Shown: positions 11,466 through 24,212, counted from the stretch's first letter. The stretch is 64,000 nt of DNA from Chelonoidis abingdonii (GCF_003597395.2 NC_133770.1:289906000-289969999), one strand, 5' to 3'. Numbers and translations: made by a program. The notes: a model not told the origin generated them from the letters alone.

Positions 11466-12075
11466 CAGCCTAGTCCTTTATTCACATGAGCCCCATAGTC
11501 ATCTCTCTGCTAGAGACAGCGCATTGCCTGCTTCACCAAGCGATGGGATTTTGGACCCTGATGGAGTCAGTGACTCATGACCTGATTATGAGCCCTGCAC
11601 AGAGAAACTTTCTCTGAGCCTTTCCCACTTTCCTGCCACCTGGGAAGGGCAGCCAATCAGGGCTGCTGCAGGAGGCAGGTAGCATTCCACCACCTCCACA
11701 TCTCAGGAGCCAAGAGCAGTGTCTAGGGAGATTGGAAAAGAGCCTGTCAGCTCAATACAGCATTTTATACATATTTGTGTAACTTGATCTCAGCTGAGTG
11801 CCAGAGAAAGCTCCTGCAGCAGGGGGCCAAAATTGCCTTCCTCTCGAAATCTGGGAGAATGACACTGCTCATTGCCACACAAGGTCACTGGAGGTGGCAG
11901 TGGGAGTTCAAAAGTCAAAACAGACCAGAAAGTGATAGAACCTTTTTTCCAGATCTCACAATTTGGGGGGCACTTATGACTTTTTGGAGACTGACTCATG
12001 ATTTTTGAACTTTTGGGGCTGACAGTATTGATCTTCCCTATTCATAGTTGCCCCCGGAGATTCCTCAGAGAGGAA

Positions 12076-12340
12076 GAATAGTCTTGTGGTTAAGGCACTG
12101 CTTTGGGACTCCTAGGGGCTTGGTACCCTTCCTGGTACTGCCACAGACACCCTGTGGGATGTTGGACATGTCACAATTTCTCTGTGTCTAAGTTCCCCCA
12201 TCTGTAAAATGGGCATAATAATGCCGCCTTGTCTGTATAGATCATAAGCTCTTTGGGGCAGGCTCAAATTGGCCCTGCTCCTTGACTGGCGTTTCAATGC
12301 CCTGTGGTGATATAAATAAGTTACTGTGGGCCCAGATAGA
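12076..12340 (+). repeat. MIR/CORE-like tRNA-derived SINE
   Basis: 'gtggttaaggcactgc', 'tgggatgttggacatgtcacaatttctctgtgtctaagttcccccatctgtaaaatgggcataataat' and 'cataagctctttggggcag' are the conserved blocks of this ancient SINE class. Related copies occur near 19780, 34712 and 63534. Confidence 0.8.
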
Positions 12341-12553
12341 GTTGATGGCCTCATAGCTGTTCCTCAGGTGATTGGGAGCCCTGGCTCCTTGGCTGCAGAA
12401 AGTTCTGAGTGGCTAGTAGCCCCCCAGACTGCTGGTAGAGCTGTGTGACTAACATTACAGCTTGCAAAGGAGCTGAAGCACTTTTTGCCTTTAACAAATC
12501 TTGGAAAGGTTAAGTAAAACAATGCTTACTACTGAAAGCCAATTCTTTGTAAC

Positions 12554-12688
12554 CTGAGGCAATTTAGCTAAATGACTTTCTTCGGCAGGTTCTAGAGTTT
12601 CTTCCAATTCATTTCTCATATTGAAATAGGTTGGAGGGGAAAACTTATCTATAAAAGCTGGATTTTTTTCCTCTCTCTCAGCAGCTAT
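12554..12688 (-). CDS. Candidate internal exon (135 nt), unidentified protein
   Basis: 45 open codons, phase 0 to phase 0, between an acceptor ...cactttgtatgctcag (weak pyrimidine tract) and a donor TGCCTCAG|GTTACA. The peptide includes IAAEREEKNPAFIDKF, SPPTYFNMRNELEETLEP and EESHLAKLPQ: acidic, charged, helix-prone, with no membrane segment. It fits in phase between the exons at 13745-13792 and 9106-9226. The open frame extends upstream to about 12775, so an earlier acceptor (after ...gccagtccag, giving phase 2) cannot be excluded. Confidence 0.55.
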
Positions 12689-13744
12689 CTGAGCATACAA
12701 AGTGCCATGCAAGCAGAGGGCAGGACTGGACTGGCTCTCAGAGGGTTTTCTTTCACAACTTCCCTCCTCCTCCAATTCCCTATAAATAGAATTTGTCCAG
12801 ATTCAGTAACCAGGGCATCTAAGCATAACCTATGTGCTTATCAATGGGCAACTCCAGCTATACATTTACTTACGCATTCAGGTTCCACAGCAGGTCTCAG
12901 CTGCTTATTGATTTTACTCCACTAAAATAGATGATTTTGTTTAGCACTGGAAAAGTGAACATTTTTTCTGACACCAACCACTTGTTTAATAGTCTTGGAA
13001 TAATCTATATTTCATTAAAATGATGACTTATTATACCCCAGCACTCCCCTGTCTTCTTAACTATTGATTTAAGGCAGTTTAACACCAGGATAGCATATAA
13101 TAAATTGGCCTGGACTGGCAGCACTTTGTTATAAAGTCATTCTTCACTATATAAACACTGTACTAGCATATATTAGAGCTCTGCCTCAGATTTGTTTCCA
13201 AGAAAAGCTCCTTCCTACCGAAACAGATTCACTACATATTTTTTATAAGCCACATAAAACTTTTAGCTAAGTAGAGGGCACCACAATCAATATTCATAGC
13301 ATGATTTATAGGAGAAGGAAGCATTCCACTAAATCCTGACCATAAAGCCACTACCGTAAAGTATTTAGTACAGTAATCCATCTTGTGGATATTTTAAACT
13401 GGGCATTAATGGTGCTGAAAAGTTGAGTGGCAGTGAATCACCTGCATTAGAGGGAGGTAGTTAGGAACTTTATTTGCATAAATGAGTCAAACTTTTCTAA
13501 GCCTTTCATCCCTTTAATTTTGAATCAATGACGTCTTGCTTTCTAATTTTTATCCTGTGTTTTCAGTTGCTGGTATCATACCAGATTTAACCTGACCTGG
13601 TAGAATAGATTCATCTACACATTGCTTATGGAGATATAAAGAACATTCTACAGTAGTTCAGATACTGGCAGTTATGAAATATAAACTGGCTTGCAAGCAG
13701 ACTGAAGGTGCTCCTGGCCCATGGTCTGCTCTGACGCCACTCAC

Positions 13745-13792
13745 CTGAGAAAACGAAACCAGACACTGGTATGCGAACCAATTTGCGTATTG
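13745..13792 (-). CDS. Candidate short internal exon (48 nt)
   Basis: 16 codons, phase 0 to 0, reading QYANWFAYQCLVSFSQ. The donor is near-perfect (TTTCTCAG|GTGAGTGG) and the acceptor follows a run of ten T (gcttttttttttaaatgcttgag). An in-frame stop lies just upstream of the acceptor, so the frame cannot start earlier. Small size lowers confidence; the strong donor and phase agreement with 12554-12688 raise it. Confidence 0.45.
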
Positions 13793-14099
13793 CTCAAGCA
13801 TTTAAAAAAAAAAGCGAGGCCGGGGAAGGAGCAGTTCTGCTTAGCACTATTTGCTTATAGAATGCACTCCCTTTGTCATTATTGACACATAATCAGCATT
13901 CTCGTGTACTTGATTGATCCCAAACTTGGGTGAGAAAAAAAAAATAAAACATTATAGCTGCTGTAAAATCTGGACTTTTTTTAAAGTAAAATTCAGTACA
14001 AAACTGAAAATGAAGGACCTTACAGACAAAGCCTCCCTGAAGGAAGGTAGACTTTGCAGCTAAACTCCTGCTGAGTCAGGGACTGCGCTTCCAGGGGAG

Positions 14100-14640
14100 T
14101 CCAGAAAACTTTTGAGTAGCAGGAAGTGCTAAGAAGCTCTGCAGTGTGCTGATGGAAGGCACTTAGGGGGAGTGGAGTTGGGACACTGGGAGCCTGGGAA
14201 GAAGCTATGGCAAAAGCCTATGATGGGGAAAGGTAGGAAGTAGTCCAGGGAGGCAGCAAGGGGTCTGTAATAAGGCCTTGCCTGCCTATTCAAGGGCCCC
14301 TGGGTCAGAACCCAGAGGAGAGGGAAGGCCTGGGTTCCTCTACCAGCCCATGGAGAAGGTGGAGCAGAACCCCCCAACAAGGTGTAAGGACTAATAAAAG
14401 CCCCCAATACCAGAGGTAAAGACTAGTGAGTGTGGAGTCAAACCAAAGGCCCAGTGTGAGGTCAAAACACTATTATTTGTTGGACTGATGGTTTAGCCCT
14501 AGAAAGGATGGAACTAGATGTGATCCAGCCAGAGTTGCAGGAAGCAGCAGACCACCATGGGGCCAGAGCAGCTGGGGCGCTAAACGAGGAGAGCCTGCTA
14601 CACTGTGACCCACCAGCAGGGGTGTGCTGGTTGGTAAGTC
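14100..14640 (+). repeat. Dispersed repeat, ERV-like, unclassified (copy 1)
   Basis: 'gggtcagaacccagaggagagggaaggcctgggttcctctaccagcc' and '..ctgatggtttagccctagaaaggatggaactag' recur in diverged form at about 38400-38470 and 38740-38790. An AATAAA-type signal lies at 14393 (ctaataaaagcccc). Boundaries are not defined; open frames here are not coherent. Confidence 0.45.
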
Positions 14641-15681
14641 ACTTGCTTACAGACTCAAGAACTAGAGAGTCACTTGCTGAACAGCCTGACATGGATTGTG
14701 ACCCAACAGTCCATGCTCGGGGGAAACCTTCATGTATATTTCCTATGTGGAAATGGGAGTCAGGTACCACCACAGCAGGGTTCCCCACATTCCCTGTGGG
14801 GATCCATATGAGGAACGAGGCAATGGGGAGGAGTGTGGGGGAGACACATATTGTCTCTACTACTCAATATGCACAAGAGAGTACAAAGGCACAGCAATTC
14901 CCTTAAAGAAAGACTTTAGAGGTGGCCTTCACCAGAGGAGTTCTCAACAGCTCAGATCCAATGGAGCTGCCAGGAAATGGGGTTAGAGCTCTTGCAGAAG
15001 TAGTGGATGGTCCTGTGCCCCTGCAGGTCTGTGCAGAGATTGGGGATCCAGTGATTTGGAGGCTGGCTGAAGGAGTCTCCCCTAGAGTTGCCTTGAAAGA
15101 AAATGTGGAGGAAACTCTGAGAGGGAACCTCATGATGTTTCCTGCCCCTACACATACAAATAAGCTGTTAACACTCAACCTACTTTCCAGACACAGAGCC
15201 TGCAGTCCTTACTCAAGCAAAAAGGACTGAAGTCAAAGACAGGATTTGGCCAGTTAAAGAGACATTGTAAAATCAATACTCACGCCAGGCCTGAAAATTG
15301 CTTATCTATTATTGTTACAAGTGACACATAATATTAGCGAGAGAAAAATGTGTTTCTCTAGGGTGACAACACTTGGTGGTTACTCAATTTCTCATATATC
15401 GTCAGTCATTCCCCCGGGTTGTTTGTGTGGGTCTTTTACACAGGGGAGAGGATGACATGTTTCTAAACAAGGGAATATGACTGCAAAAGCACAGCAATTG
15501 GCATGGGATCTAAGGCAGGTGCAATACCCTAAACTATTTCTAACTCAGGTTTTGAATCTCAGTGATTATGTCCCTTTAAGGTGGGCGAGTATCATTGTTA
15601 GTTCAGTTCTCTAGATAGAGACATTGAAGCATAGAGAAGTAAAGTGACTTGCTCAAACCCTTAGTTCTGTTTCTGACTCAC

Positions 15682-15814
15682 TCTGTGTATAGGAACAACT
15701 CCTCTGCTTTATTCCCCTGGCAAAGGCTTTCTTCCATATTGGTGTATTCTTCACCAGTGAAGCAATTAAATGTTATTAATTTCTGCAGCCTCTGACGATG
15801 GTGATGAGTAAATC
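15682..15814 (-). CDS. Weak candidate exon (133 nt)
   Basis: It has a strong donor (ACACAGA|GTGAGTC) and a single open frame (phase 1 to phase 2) that includes FTHHHRQRLQKLITF and GEEYTNMEESLCQGNKAEE. The acceptor (gcaaatgcaatag) lacks a pyrimidine tract. Its phase-2 end does not match the phase-0 start of the exon at 13745-13792, so either an exon lies between them or one of the two is wrong. Confidence 0.3.
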
Positions 15815-16079
15815 CTATTGCATTTGCTTTTTTATTTATGCATAGATGTACATTAAGTACCATAAAATACAGTTCTGTACAGCACATGGCTGAAATAGAT
15901 GTTGAGTAATGTAAACAAGTTGCAGGGGTTAACTCAGTAAAAAAAATAGGAAACAGGTGCAAAACATTGTGAAAGTAAGTAAAGTGTCAACCAAGTTGCA
16001 TAAAGTGCATGCCAAGTATCATGTATTTAAACATGAGAGATTACCAGAATGGATAAAATTCAGTGGTTTCTCTTAAAAG

Positions 16080-17090
16080 AAACAGGGTTTTGAAATTTAA
16101 ATTAAATGTAGATTTTTTAAAATGTAATTAAATTGACACCTTATGCTAAGGCCTAAAATTATACTCTATTAAAATAATTTAAATTAAATGCAAAAATCCG
16201 TTTAGTACATATTTGCTACCAAGTTTTAAAGAAAGTGAAACCATCGAACTTATGGAAGTCACTGGCTAAACACCTAGAACCAGAGCTTGTTGAAGTGAGA
16301 ACTAGCTTTTGACGGCATTAGCCTCTTCTGCAGGTTTAGAGAAAAATTCTTTATTTCCATTTATTCAATCAATGCAGGTCAATGACAAGTTCACTCAAAA
16401 CTGACAAACCAATTCTGAGTTGAAAAAGCAGAAAAGCTTGTTTTCCTCTTCCAGTCTATGAACTAAAACTAGGTGTGAGAGGAGATCTACTAGTTCTAAA
16501 AACCCAAAGGACGTGATGACCAGAAACAGTTCAATTTACTAATTATGAATAGTACTTCCTTTCTTTAATAAATCAATCAGATTTTAATGCAAAAAATGTT
16601 TTGCTAAACATTTATATGAAACATTTAAATGTTTCCAGCACCTTTAAGGTAGTTTATTTAGTATAAACAAGTAACAACACTTAATGCTAGTTTGTTTTTT
16701 TAACTTATGATTTGTGTCAAGCTCTATTTGGATGGAAATTCACTTAAAATGCACAATCTATTAAATAAGATTCATCATTCACAATTTTCTAAAATAGAAA
16801 ATGCAAACAGTAAGAATCTAAATATATGTCAGGTTATATAATTGCTTAAATAAATGTATATAGATAGTGTTTCCTCCTGGTTAGCAAAAAGAAGGACCAA
16901 ATTTAGTGTAAAGGCTGTATTTAGCTGAAAATCAGCATGTTCTAATGTTTACCAACCAAAAAGGAACAACATTTCTTTAGAAAAATAAGTACAAATGCAA
17001 AACTTGATTAAAACTGATGATTTAAATCAATGTGTCCTGGTTGCTGATTTAAATTGTTTAAAATTGTTGATTTAAATCACAGTTAGGAGT
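16080..17090. repeat. AT-rich dispersed repeat with GATTTAAATCA motif
   Basis: Multiple 'gatttaaat(c/t)' palindromic words, densest at 17017-17085, within an AT-rich block. It resembles an old DNA-transposon family of amniotes, but the termini are not defined. No coding frame. Confidence 0.35.
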
Positions 17091-19411
17091 ATTTTAGAGG
17101 GAACTGGATTGGGGCTAGAGAGAATGAGTTGGAAGCAGTCTAGTGGTAGCTTCAAAGTACACAACCTGGCTCCACTTTCTCTTATGTAATTTGGTCTTAA
17201 TTCTAATAAAGCATTATGTCCAAGAGTCCAGACTGTGCCTCCCTCATGAAATCTTCAAGAGAAGACAGCTCCACACTAGAGAGTGCTCTCAAATCTACAG
17301 GAAGATCTCATATTTCTGTTTTCATTTTACTGTAGCCACCTTTGCCTCAACTTTAAGGTCTTGTGCCGAGCATACATTGGTCAGACCTGAAAATAATTTC
17401 TATTCTGTATAGGTACCACCTTCATCACCACAGCATCTGAGGCCCAAATTTTCAAAGGAATTTAGGCTGTTAACTTCCATGAGTGCCTTCTAGTAGTAAA
17501 TTGAACAATGTAAGTAAAATCTTTTACATGTGGTTCACTGTTTCTCTCATCCTCAAGGGAAGAATAGTGTGTGCACTGCAGTGTTTTGGTGTGGTTTTTT
17601 TTTTATGTACAGGATGCATATTGGAGAAGACAGATTGAAATGTCCCTTGCACTTGGACTGGAAGATGGTATGGTTTGTGCTGAGCCTTAGTTCCTGGGTG
17701 GGTGGCTGGGTGTCATTCTACAATCTCAGACCAGACCCTCAATAAAAGCTGACTCCTCATTCCCAGTTTCAGCTGTAACAACTAAACCACAAGTACTATA
17801 TTTTTAGCCTGGGTTCTAGCTGGAAATGCAGGCAGAAGAGAAAGAAAGGTCTGTGAGAGAAGCTGCTTTTGGGCTCAGCTAGGAGCAGGAAACACTAGAA
17901 GTCCTGTGAGAGGGCCTGTCTCATGAGATTGCAAACCCAGTTTACTGACCCATCTGGTTTTGGAAGATTTTGGAGAACCATTCAGACATTTATATGACCT
18001 GGAGCTCTGACTTGTTCAGTAGTTGCCTTTCACTGCTAGGGAGAAGTCAGTCTGAGTTCAGTTGCATTCAGTGTTGTGTTTTGGGTGGGGGAGGGGAAAC
18101 CAATGCTGCTTGGCCTTGGATCCTGCTCCAAGAAGACTCCCCTGTATCTATCTGATATAATTCAGTATTAAGCAGTCACTTGAAGGCCACATGGCTGGTA
18201 TCATGCCTTCACCATAGCCCACCTCTTCTATTCTAATTCTGTTGAGGATGGCTGAAGAGGAGGAAGGAAAACATGTCTGGCTAGGTCTCCTTGCATGTGC
18301 ATCCCATGAACTTGTAATAAAATTTGCTTAAATGATACTGCCCTTCAGTAATTCTGCTGACATTTAAACATAACAAAATACTTCTGTATGCTAACTTGTT
18401 TGGATTCTAAACAACATTGTATCTGTGCTGTTCAGGTTCAGATCAGGATTCAGTCCTATCAACTGAGAGACATTTGCGTTTTTCAAGTCCATCACCCAGC
18501 TGCATAATAGTGTGCATGCAGTAAAACAGCTTTGCATGTTGACTCCATATCTCTGAATTAAAGATCTCTTTAGTTTTTTTAACCTCCCCACATTTGGTGG
18601 GGGGGAAGAGGGAGGACACCACTTCAGTCAAGGTCCCCTGCTTATTCTTCTCACAATAACCGAATCCTCCCCCATGTTAATTTATTTTGTCCTCACTGTA
18701 AAGATGACTTTTTCAATCAAAGTATTGTACTCCTTCCAGAGACATTAAGCCACATGATAAAGAAGCTGAAATGGCAAGGACAAGCTTGCTCAGTGTCAGG
18801 TAGTGAGGGTTTCTAAACATATTTGATTTCAATCACTTTCAAGTAGGACTACCTAAGGATTCTCTGCTGGTTTCCCTCCACCCATTGAAGCAGGACTGAG
18901 GACATGAATACACTCACTATTTATATGGTTTTCATGTCCACCCCCACCTTTGTCTCATTTGCTATACTTTGAAAGTCTCCTCATCTGACTTGGCTGTCGA
19001 ATCCCTCTACCCCATACTTTCCTCCGCTGTCAACTCTTTCCCCTCTCCCCATTGCAAAGTCTTTCTCCTCTCATGCCAACATCCACATCCTCTACTCCTC
19101 CCTTACAGTCAATCAGCGACTATGGAGAATGTCCCATCATCACAATTACTTCTTCCACTCCACATCTTCTTTCCACATTCAGTGCTGCTATATTCCTTGA
19201 CCGTTCCTGCTGCCACACTAACTCCCATAATCCAGTCCTCTTCTTTACTACCTTTGGCTCTGTCCCCCGCTGTGTTTCCCTCTGTGCAAGATCTTGTTGA
19301 CTTTTTGAAAGAAAAGCACTGCAAATGCACACCCTGATCTCCATCATCTCCCTTCTCCCATCCTCCAAACACCCTCTCTTGTTCCCCATCATTGATGGTG
19401 ATGTTTCATAG
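17091..19411. other. No gene seen
   Basis: Short open frames only; C/T-rich tract at about 18960-19390. No named repeat, RNA gene or splice-supported frame was found. Confidence 0.45.
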
Positions 19412-19419
19412 CTCTAACC

Positions 19420-19693
19420 CAGTAGTTTCCAACCTTTTTGTCTGGCAGGTGTCAGATGAAGCACCATGGTGGCAGTCAAGCATCTGCTGAAATGCCACCG
19501 AATTTCAGTGGCATTTCGGCAGTGACGCCTCTCGATGACGCTGCTTGTCAGCGGCAAGCGGCATCATCGATAGGTGTTGCCGCCGAATTTGGTGGCATTT
19601 CAGCAGATAATGCACCTGCATCCTGGCCAGTGATCGAATTAGATGCCCCCATGGGTGCCATAGTGCCCACAGGTTCTGCATTTGGGACCCCTG
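19420..19693. mobile_element. hAT-type non-autonomous element, 274 bp
   Basis: Flanked by an 8-bp duplication ctctaacc / ctttaacc (19412-19419 and 19694-19701; 7/8). Ends are cagtagtttccaacc and gcatttgggacccctg. The interior has inverted 'aatgccaccgaatt / gaatttggtggcattt' arms around a CG-rich centre. Confidence 0.75.
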
Positions 19694-19779
19694 CTTTAAC
19701 CTAACCCCCACAGCTTGTTTCCTCAGTCCCCACACTTGCTTTCAGTTACTCACCACCTTTGTCTGGCAGCTGTGTGGCC

Positions 19780-19985
19780 AAGAGACCAGAGCAACTAGAC
19801 TCAGGAGAGCTCAGTTCTATTCCCAACTCTGCTACTTGCCCACAGGGTAATTTTGGGCAAGTCATTTCCCCTCTTTGTGCTTCAGTTTCCCCATTTGTAA
19901 GATGAGTATAATGCTAGTGACCTCATTTGTAAAGCACTTGAGATCTATTGATGAACAGCACTACATAAGAGTTATGTATTATGTC
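19780..19985 (+). repeat. MIR/CORE-like SINE
   Basis: 'gagctcagttctattcccaactctgctacttgcccacagggtaattttgggcaagtcatttcccctctttgtgcttcagtttcccc' is the conserved core and 3' half of this SINE class. Confidence 0.75.
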
Positions 19986-20644
19986 TCCCACTTTCCCCCC
20001 TTCTGTTCTTCCTCACTCCTATATCTATTTTTTGTACCTGGCTGAGCAGAGGGGAAATCTTGTCAGCTGAGGGTTCTAGGTGCTACTGTAATACACATGA
20101 GTAATGGGAATTACTAGTCAAAGTTGAAACTATCCTTAAGGTCATCTGAGTGAAATTCAACCCATCTGCAGACAGCCAGAACCAGGCCTCTGAACCACTT
20201 AGCTTGAGTTAGTACCCTTCAGTTGCTCCACTCAAACTAGCCTAGTGAGAGTGGCCTCATTGCAAAGCAGCAGCCAGACTATGGAGAGACTGGATTAGCA
20301 GTTGGTGAGCTGAAACTCAAGCTGCCACATCCCCATTGCATTATCAGTTTGAGCCTAAGTATCATTCAAGTTTCAACCCATCTTGCTGACAGCCCAGCTA
20401 GCTTGAGCTTAAAGCCCTCCTGAACTTGAGTTAGAGATGTGGACGGGCATTAGGCTAGGGCAAGACTGGGTTACATCTCAAGCTTGCAATGCAGTGAGGA
20501 CAAGCCAAAGCCTGCTGTCTCCCAGTAGCAGCCCATGGCCTTTCAGGCAGCCCACACAGTACCTTATCACATGTTAATACCTTCCACCACTGAAAGGAGA
20601 GCTTTGTGAAGTTGGTCCTTTTAAAGCACCATTAAAAATATTCT

Positions 20645-20955
20645 GGTTGAGAGTAGAGCTGGCTGGACAAGCTGAGATGGAACTATGTTCCATGCAAATA
20701 TGTAGTTCTGTTGAAATCAAAATGCTTTAAAAAAAGTCAGGTCGATTTGTAAATCAAATAAAATGTAAAAAGTCAGCATGGGAATGAAACATTTCAGTTT
20801 TGTCAAAACAAAATGTCTCGATCAATCTGAAACGGAAGAAAAATCTGAGTTTTTCTTCAGAAAATTTAAAGTAGTTTTGGTTTTGCTCTAATTTGAAATG
20901 AATCCAAATTGTGAAACCTTTGTCAGCAGAATTTCTACCCTCCACACAGCTCTAG
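20645..20955. repeat. Palindromic AT-rich repeat (second copy)
   Basis: Begins 'gagctggctgg' and ends 'cacacagctct', with many inverted 'tcaaaacaaaatg / cattttg' words between. It is similar in style to the repeat at 2180-3795. No coding capacity. Confidence 0.45.
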
Positions 20956-21604
20956 TTCAGACTTGACATTTGTTAAGTGCTAACAGAAAATCAAGTAATG
21001 ATTTCTTGCACCTAAGCAATCACTGATTTTTAGTTCAGTGATCAATTCCTCTGTATCGTCAGGATGAGGCTTTTTGACAGAAGCTAGGTTACACATAGCC
21101 AGGCAGTCTCTTTCCTTAAGACAGGAATCTCCCCAGCTGTCCTCCATTAAGCTGGGGGGTTTGGTTCATGCCATCTGTAAAGCCTTAGTCTGCTACTCCT
21201 CCAGCTGGCCCTTTCCCCTAATTAGTCTGCAAGTGTGGAGAGTTAGGCAGTCTGGCCTTCTCCTGCTGGTGTCTCCTTGCTATGAGGCAGAATACATGCT
21301 GCTCCTCTTCCCAAAGTTCATTCCAGTTTACCTGGGAGAGAGGAGAGCCTTGCCCACCCACTCTTCAAGGTTACTGTTACTTTAAGGGCATGGGTCCAGG
21401 AAAGAGTATTCTTCCCAAATGCTATTTATTCCCGGACTACCCTCTCTTCCAAGATCTCCTATTTTCCAGATCTTTGTGTACCTCATAACTCCCAAAAGCT
21501 TAAAAGGCCATCTTACATGACAGGGTTGGCCTAACCCATAGGCCCCATTACCCACACTATCTTGTCACACTAATATTCTTATTCAGTGCATGCACTTAAG
21601 TTTA

Positions 21605-21738
21605 TTCCAGTTTGAAATATATTGCCAGATCTATTGCTTTTCCTTGGACTGAAAATGGAGGATAAGGCGAGGAGCAGTAATCTCTTTTCATCAACTTCTT
21701 CCAAAGCAGAATCATGACAAAGCTTCCACCGAGCAGAT
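21605..21738 (-). CDS. Weak candidate exon, frame ambiguous
   Basis: Excellent acceptor (agtttgctttctattgtcag) at 21738. Two frames are open: phase 1 (includes GGSFVMILLWKKLMKRDY and PPFSVQGKAIDLAIYFKLE, then a stop at 21602-21604) and phase 2. No strong donor follows, so this could be a 3' terminal exon of another transcript, or a chance match. It is placed here because the acceptor and the protein-like phase-1 frame coincide. Confidence 0.3.
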
Positions 21739-22246
21739 CTGACAATAGAAAGCAAACTATAATCTGTTAGCCAAGTCCTGAATCTGCACATTGGCAATAG
21801 CATACAGTAGCTTCCTTAAATACAATTAAAATGTATTGGATGTCATTAAACACATGCAAGCAGGTCTTTTTAGTCAGAGCTGGACCTGATTCATGGCCTT
21901 GGTATGATGAGTGTTCATTACTCTAGCACTACACAATATTTTATCTTATCTGACTATCATCACGATACCCACAGCATGATCATTTGTCTGGTCTCTGAAT
22001 ATCAATGACTAGCTCTGGCAGCATGCCAGGTATCCAGGAATCTAATAGCAATGTCCCTAGTTGTAGTTTGCTCACATTCACCAGATACGTCTAAATCAGA
22101 AGTGAGCCATGCAAAAGAGCAAGGTCATCTAGTTCCTCTGCCCGTTCATGCATAATGTTTCCTTGTCACCTGTTATAAGCAAAGATTCTTGGAGCTGCCT
22201 TCTGGTGGTCCCACAGTGGCAAGCTTTCACTGGGAATAAAGCCTAC

Positions 22247-22329
22247 CAGGAAAGCACTCAGGGAAATATTTGGATTTTTCCCAGCAGAATTTTGTTTTAA
22301 TGTGAGGTATCTGCAGCCCCATACATTTG
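22247..22329 (-). CDS. Weak candidate exon (83 nt)
   Basis: Acceptor ttttgccttgtctcatttataatttgtacag, donor TTTCCTG|GTAGGC. Open in phase 1 to 0 (WGCRYLTLKQNSAGKNPNIS) and in phase 2 to 1. The phase-1 entry would match the exon at 25833-25912. It does not join the next candidate in phase. Confidence 0.3.
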
Positions 22330-23374
22330 CTGTACAAATTATAAATGAGACAAGGCAAAACTGATTCTGTCAACTCCCCCCTCAAAAAAGAGGAAATCAG
22401 AGTCTCTTGTGCTATCTTCAAACTTGTAGTGCAAAGTCAGATCCCACCTTCACTCTATCCATGATAGCCTTCATTGCCATTTCTCTGACAAGCATATTTT
22501 CCATTTCTCTGACAAGCACTTTCATACTGTCTCACAAGTCTCCCTGCATCAGTGTGAAAACACTCCATCTAAAGCCACCCCTGTGCTCTCCTCAAAACTC
22601 ACTGCTGCCACAACATAGACAGTAAACTGCAGCATCAGAATGACAAGGCCGGTACAGAGCCGTGATAACTGCTACTAAGAATTTATCACAGAATTTTATG
22701 CTTATTTGTTATTATTCCATCTCCACCACCCCAGCATGCTTGTCTCTCTCATTCACCGGAGATCCCTTAATCCTGGACATTTCAGTGCCCTTGGATTTTC
22801 CTTGTTTCATTCAAATAAGAAGGGGAGCAGGTTAGGTTGGATCCCACTTGTATGTAATATACAGTAAGAAAACATTACATTTAAAGGGCCATGAACCAGA
22901 TATCAGAGCTATGTAAGATTAGTTTAAGATTATGGTGAGAGCTTCTAATGCATTCACATAATATGCAGGAGCAGTTAAAAAAGATCTAGCATTAGTTGAG
23001 ATTTTAAATTTGCATTGGAAGCCTCATTATTATTTTGGGATAATACTTAGCTTATGCGTAGGATAATTTGCACAATTTGGTAATTCGTCATATTGTATTG
23101 TATATTACTACTAACATTACTCCATTGATGTGCACCATGCGCTACCGACAAAATTAATGTCTATCATCATCATATTTTGCAGTTCTGGAGCTCCCACATT
23201 AAAGAGTCAGCCTCAACACCCCAATAAAATATTTAATCAGTGCTGTGTTTACAGTAGCCATTATGCAGATGGGTAAATGGAGGCACAGAGAGGGTAGAAT
23301 GGCACAATGGGCCAGTGACAGGGTAAAGGAGTACTGATGCCTATCTTCCCTAGCCATTAGACCAAATATGGGTG

Positions 23375-24212
23375 TGTCATAAACAGATAGCTAAGGGTTA
23401 ATGTTTCTTTTACCTGTAAAGGGTTAACAAAGGGAACCAAACACCTGACTTCCGTTTGTTGTTGTTGAGCGAGATAACAAAAAAAAAATCAACAGGTCTT
23501 AAAAGGCCAAAACTTTTTAATAAAAAGAAGAGAATAGAATAACAGTTCTCTGTAATCTAGATGGTAAAGATATACAGGGTTTTCAACTTATTAGAAAAGG
23601 AATAAACAGCCTTACCCAAACAAATTACATTTTAAAGTACTTATAGCCAAATACACATAGACTCCACCAGCCAGATACACAAGATGCAAATACAGCAAAA
23701 CAATTTAATAAGGACTATACTTTTGTTAACTTGTACTTACAATGGGAAACAGGAAGATTAGAAGGACTGGGAAATAGACCCTCTCTTCTTAGTGAGAGAG
23801 CACAGAACAACAAAGAACCCTAAGACTAAGGAAAAACTCACAAATTCCTCCTTAAAGCTTTGAAAAATCCAGTTTCCTCATGGTCCTCTTGTTTGTCTCT
23901 TTGTGGAAGAGAGGAGACATTCTTCGCTCTTGTATTGTGATGTAAAAAGGTTGCCGATCAGTCACTCTCAGGTTAGCCCCAGCGAGAAAAATTCTGGGTG
24001 GGAGAGACGGTGGGGGAATGGTTTATTTCCCTTTGTGGTAAGACTCAGAGCCTCTGAGTCTTGGGGGGAGACCAGAGGGAGCCAAAACCCTGGAATTTTT
24101 GGCTGGTGGCAGCGATATCAAATCTAAGCTGGTAATTAAGCTTAGAGGAGTTTATGCTAGCTTCTCAGGTTATGAAAGCTAAGGTTCAAATCTAAGTAGG
24201 AAAGCTATGACA
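23375..24212 (+). mobile_element. Solo LTR, family A, copy 3, with internal inversion
   Basis: Perfect 5-bp duplication gggtg (23370-23374 and 24213-24217); ends TGTCATAAACAG and CTATGACA. The outer parts are in plus orientation, but about 23450-23892 is reversed. That part reads 'acaggtcttaa', 'ggaataaacagcctta' and 'gaaaaatccagtttcctcatggtcctc', which in the minus-oriented copy at 26543-27430 run in the same window direction. Normal plus order resumes by about 24010 (ttatttccctttgtgg). Confidence 0.85.

Noticed and set aside
23375..24212. Family-A repeats as hAT or Transib DNA transposons (quasi-inverted ends)
   Set aside because: TG...CA termini, a constant 5-bp duplication, CCAAT and poly(A) signals fit LTRs better; the inverted similarity covers only about 7 bp.
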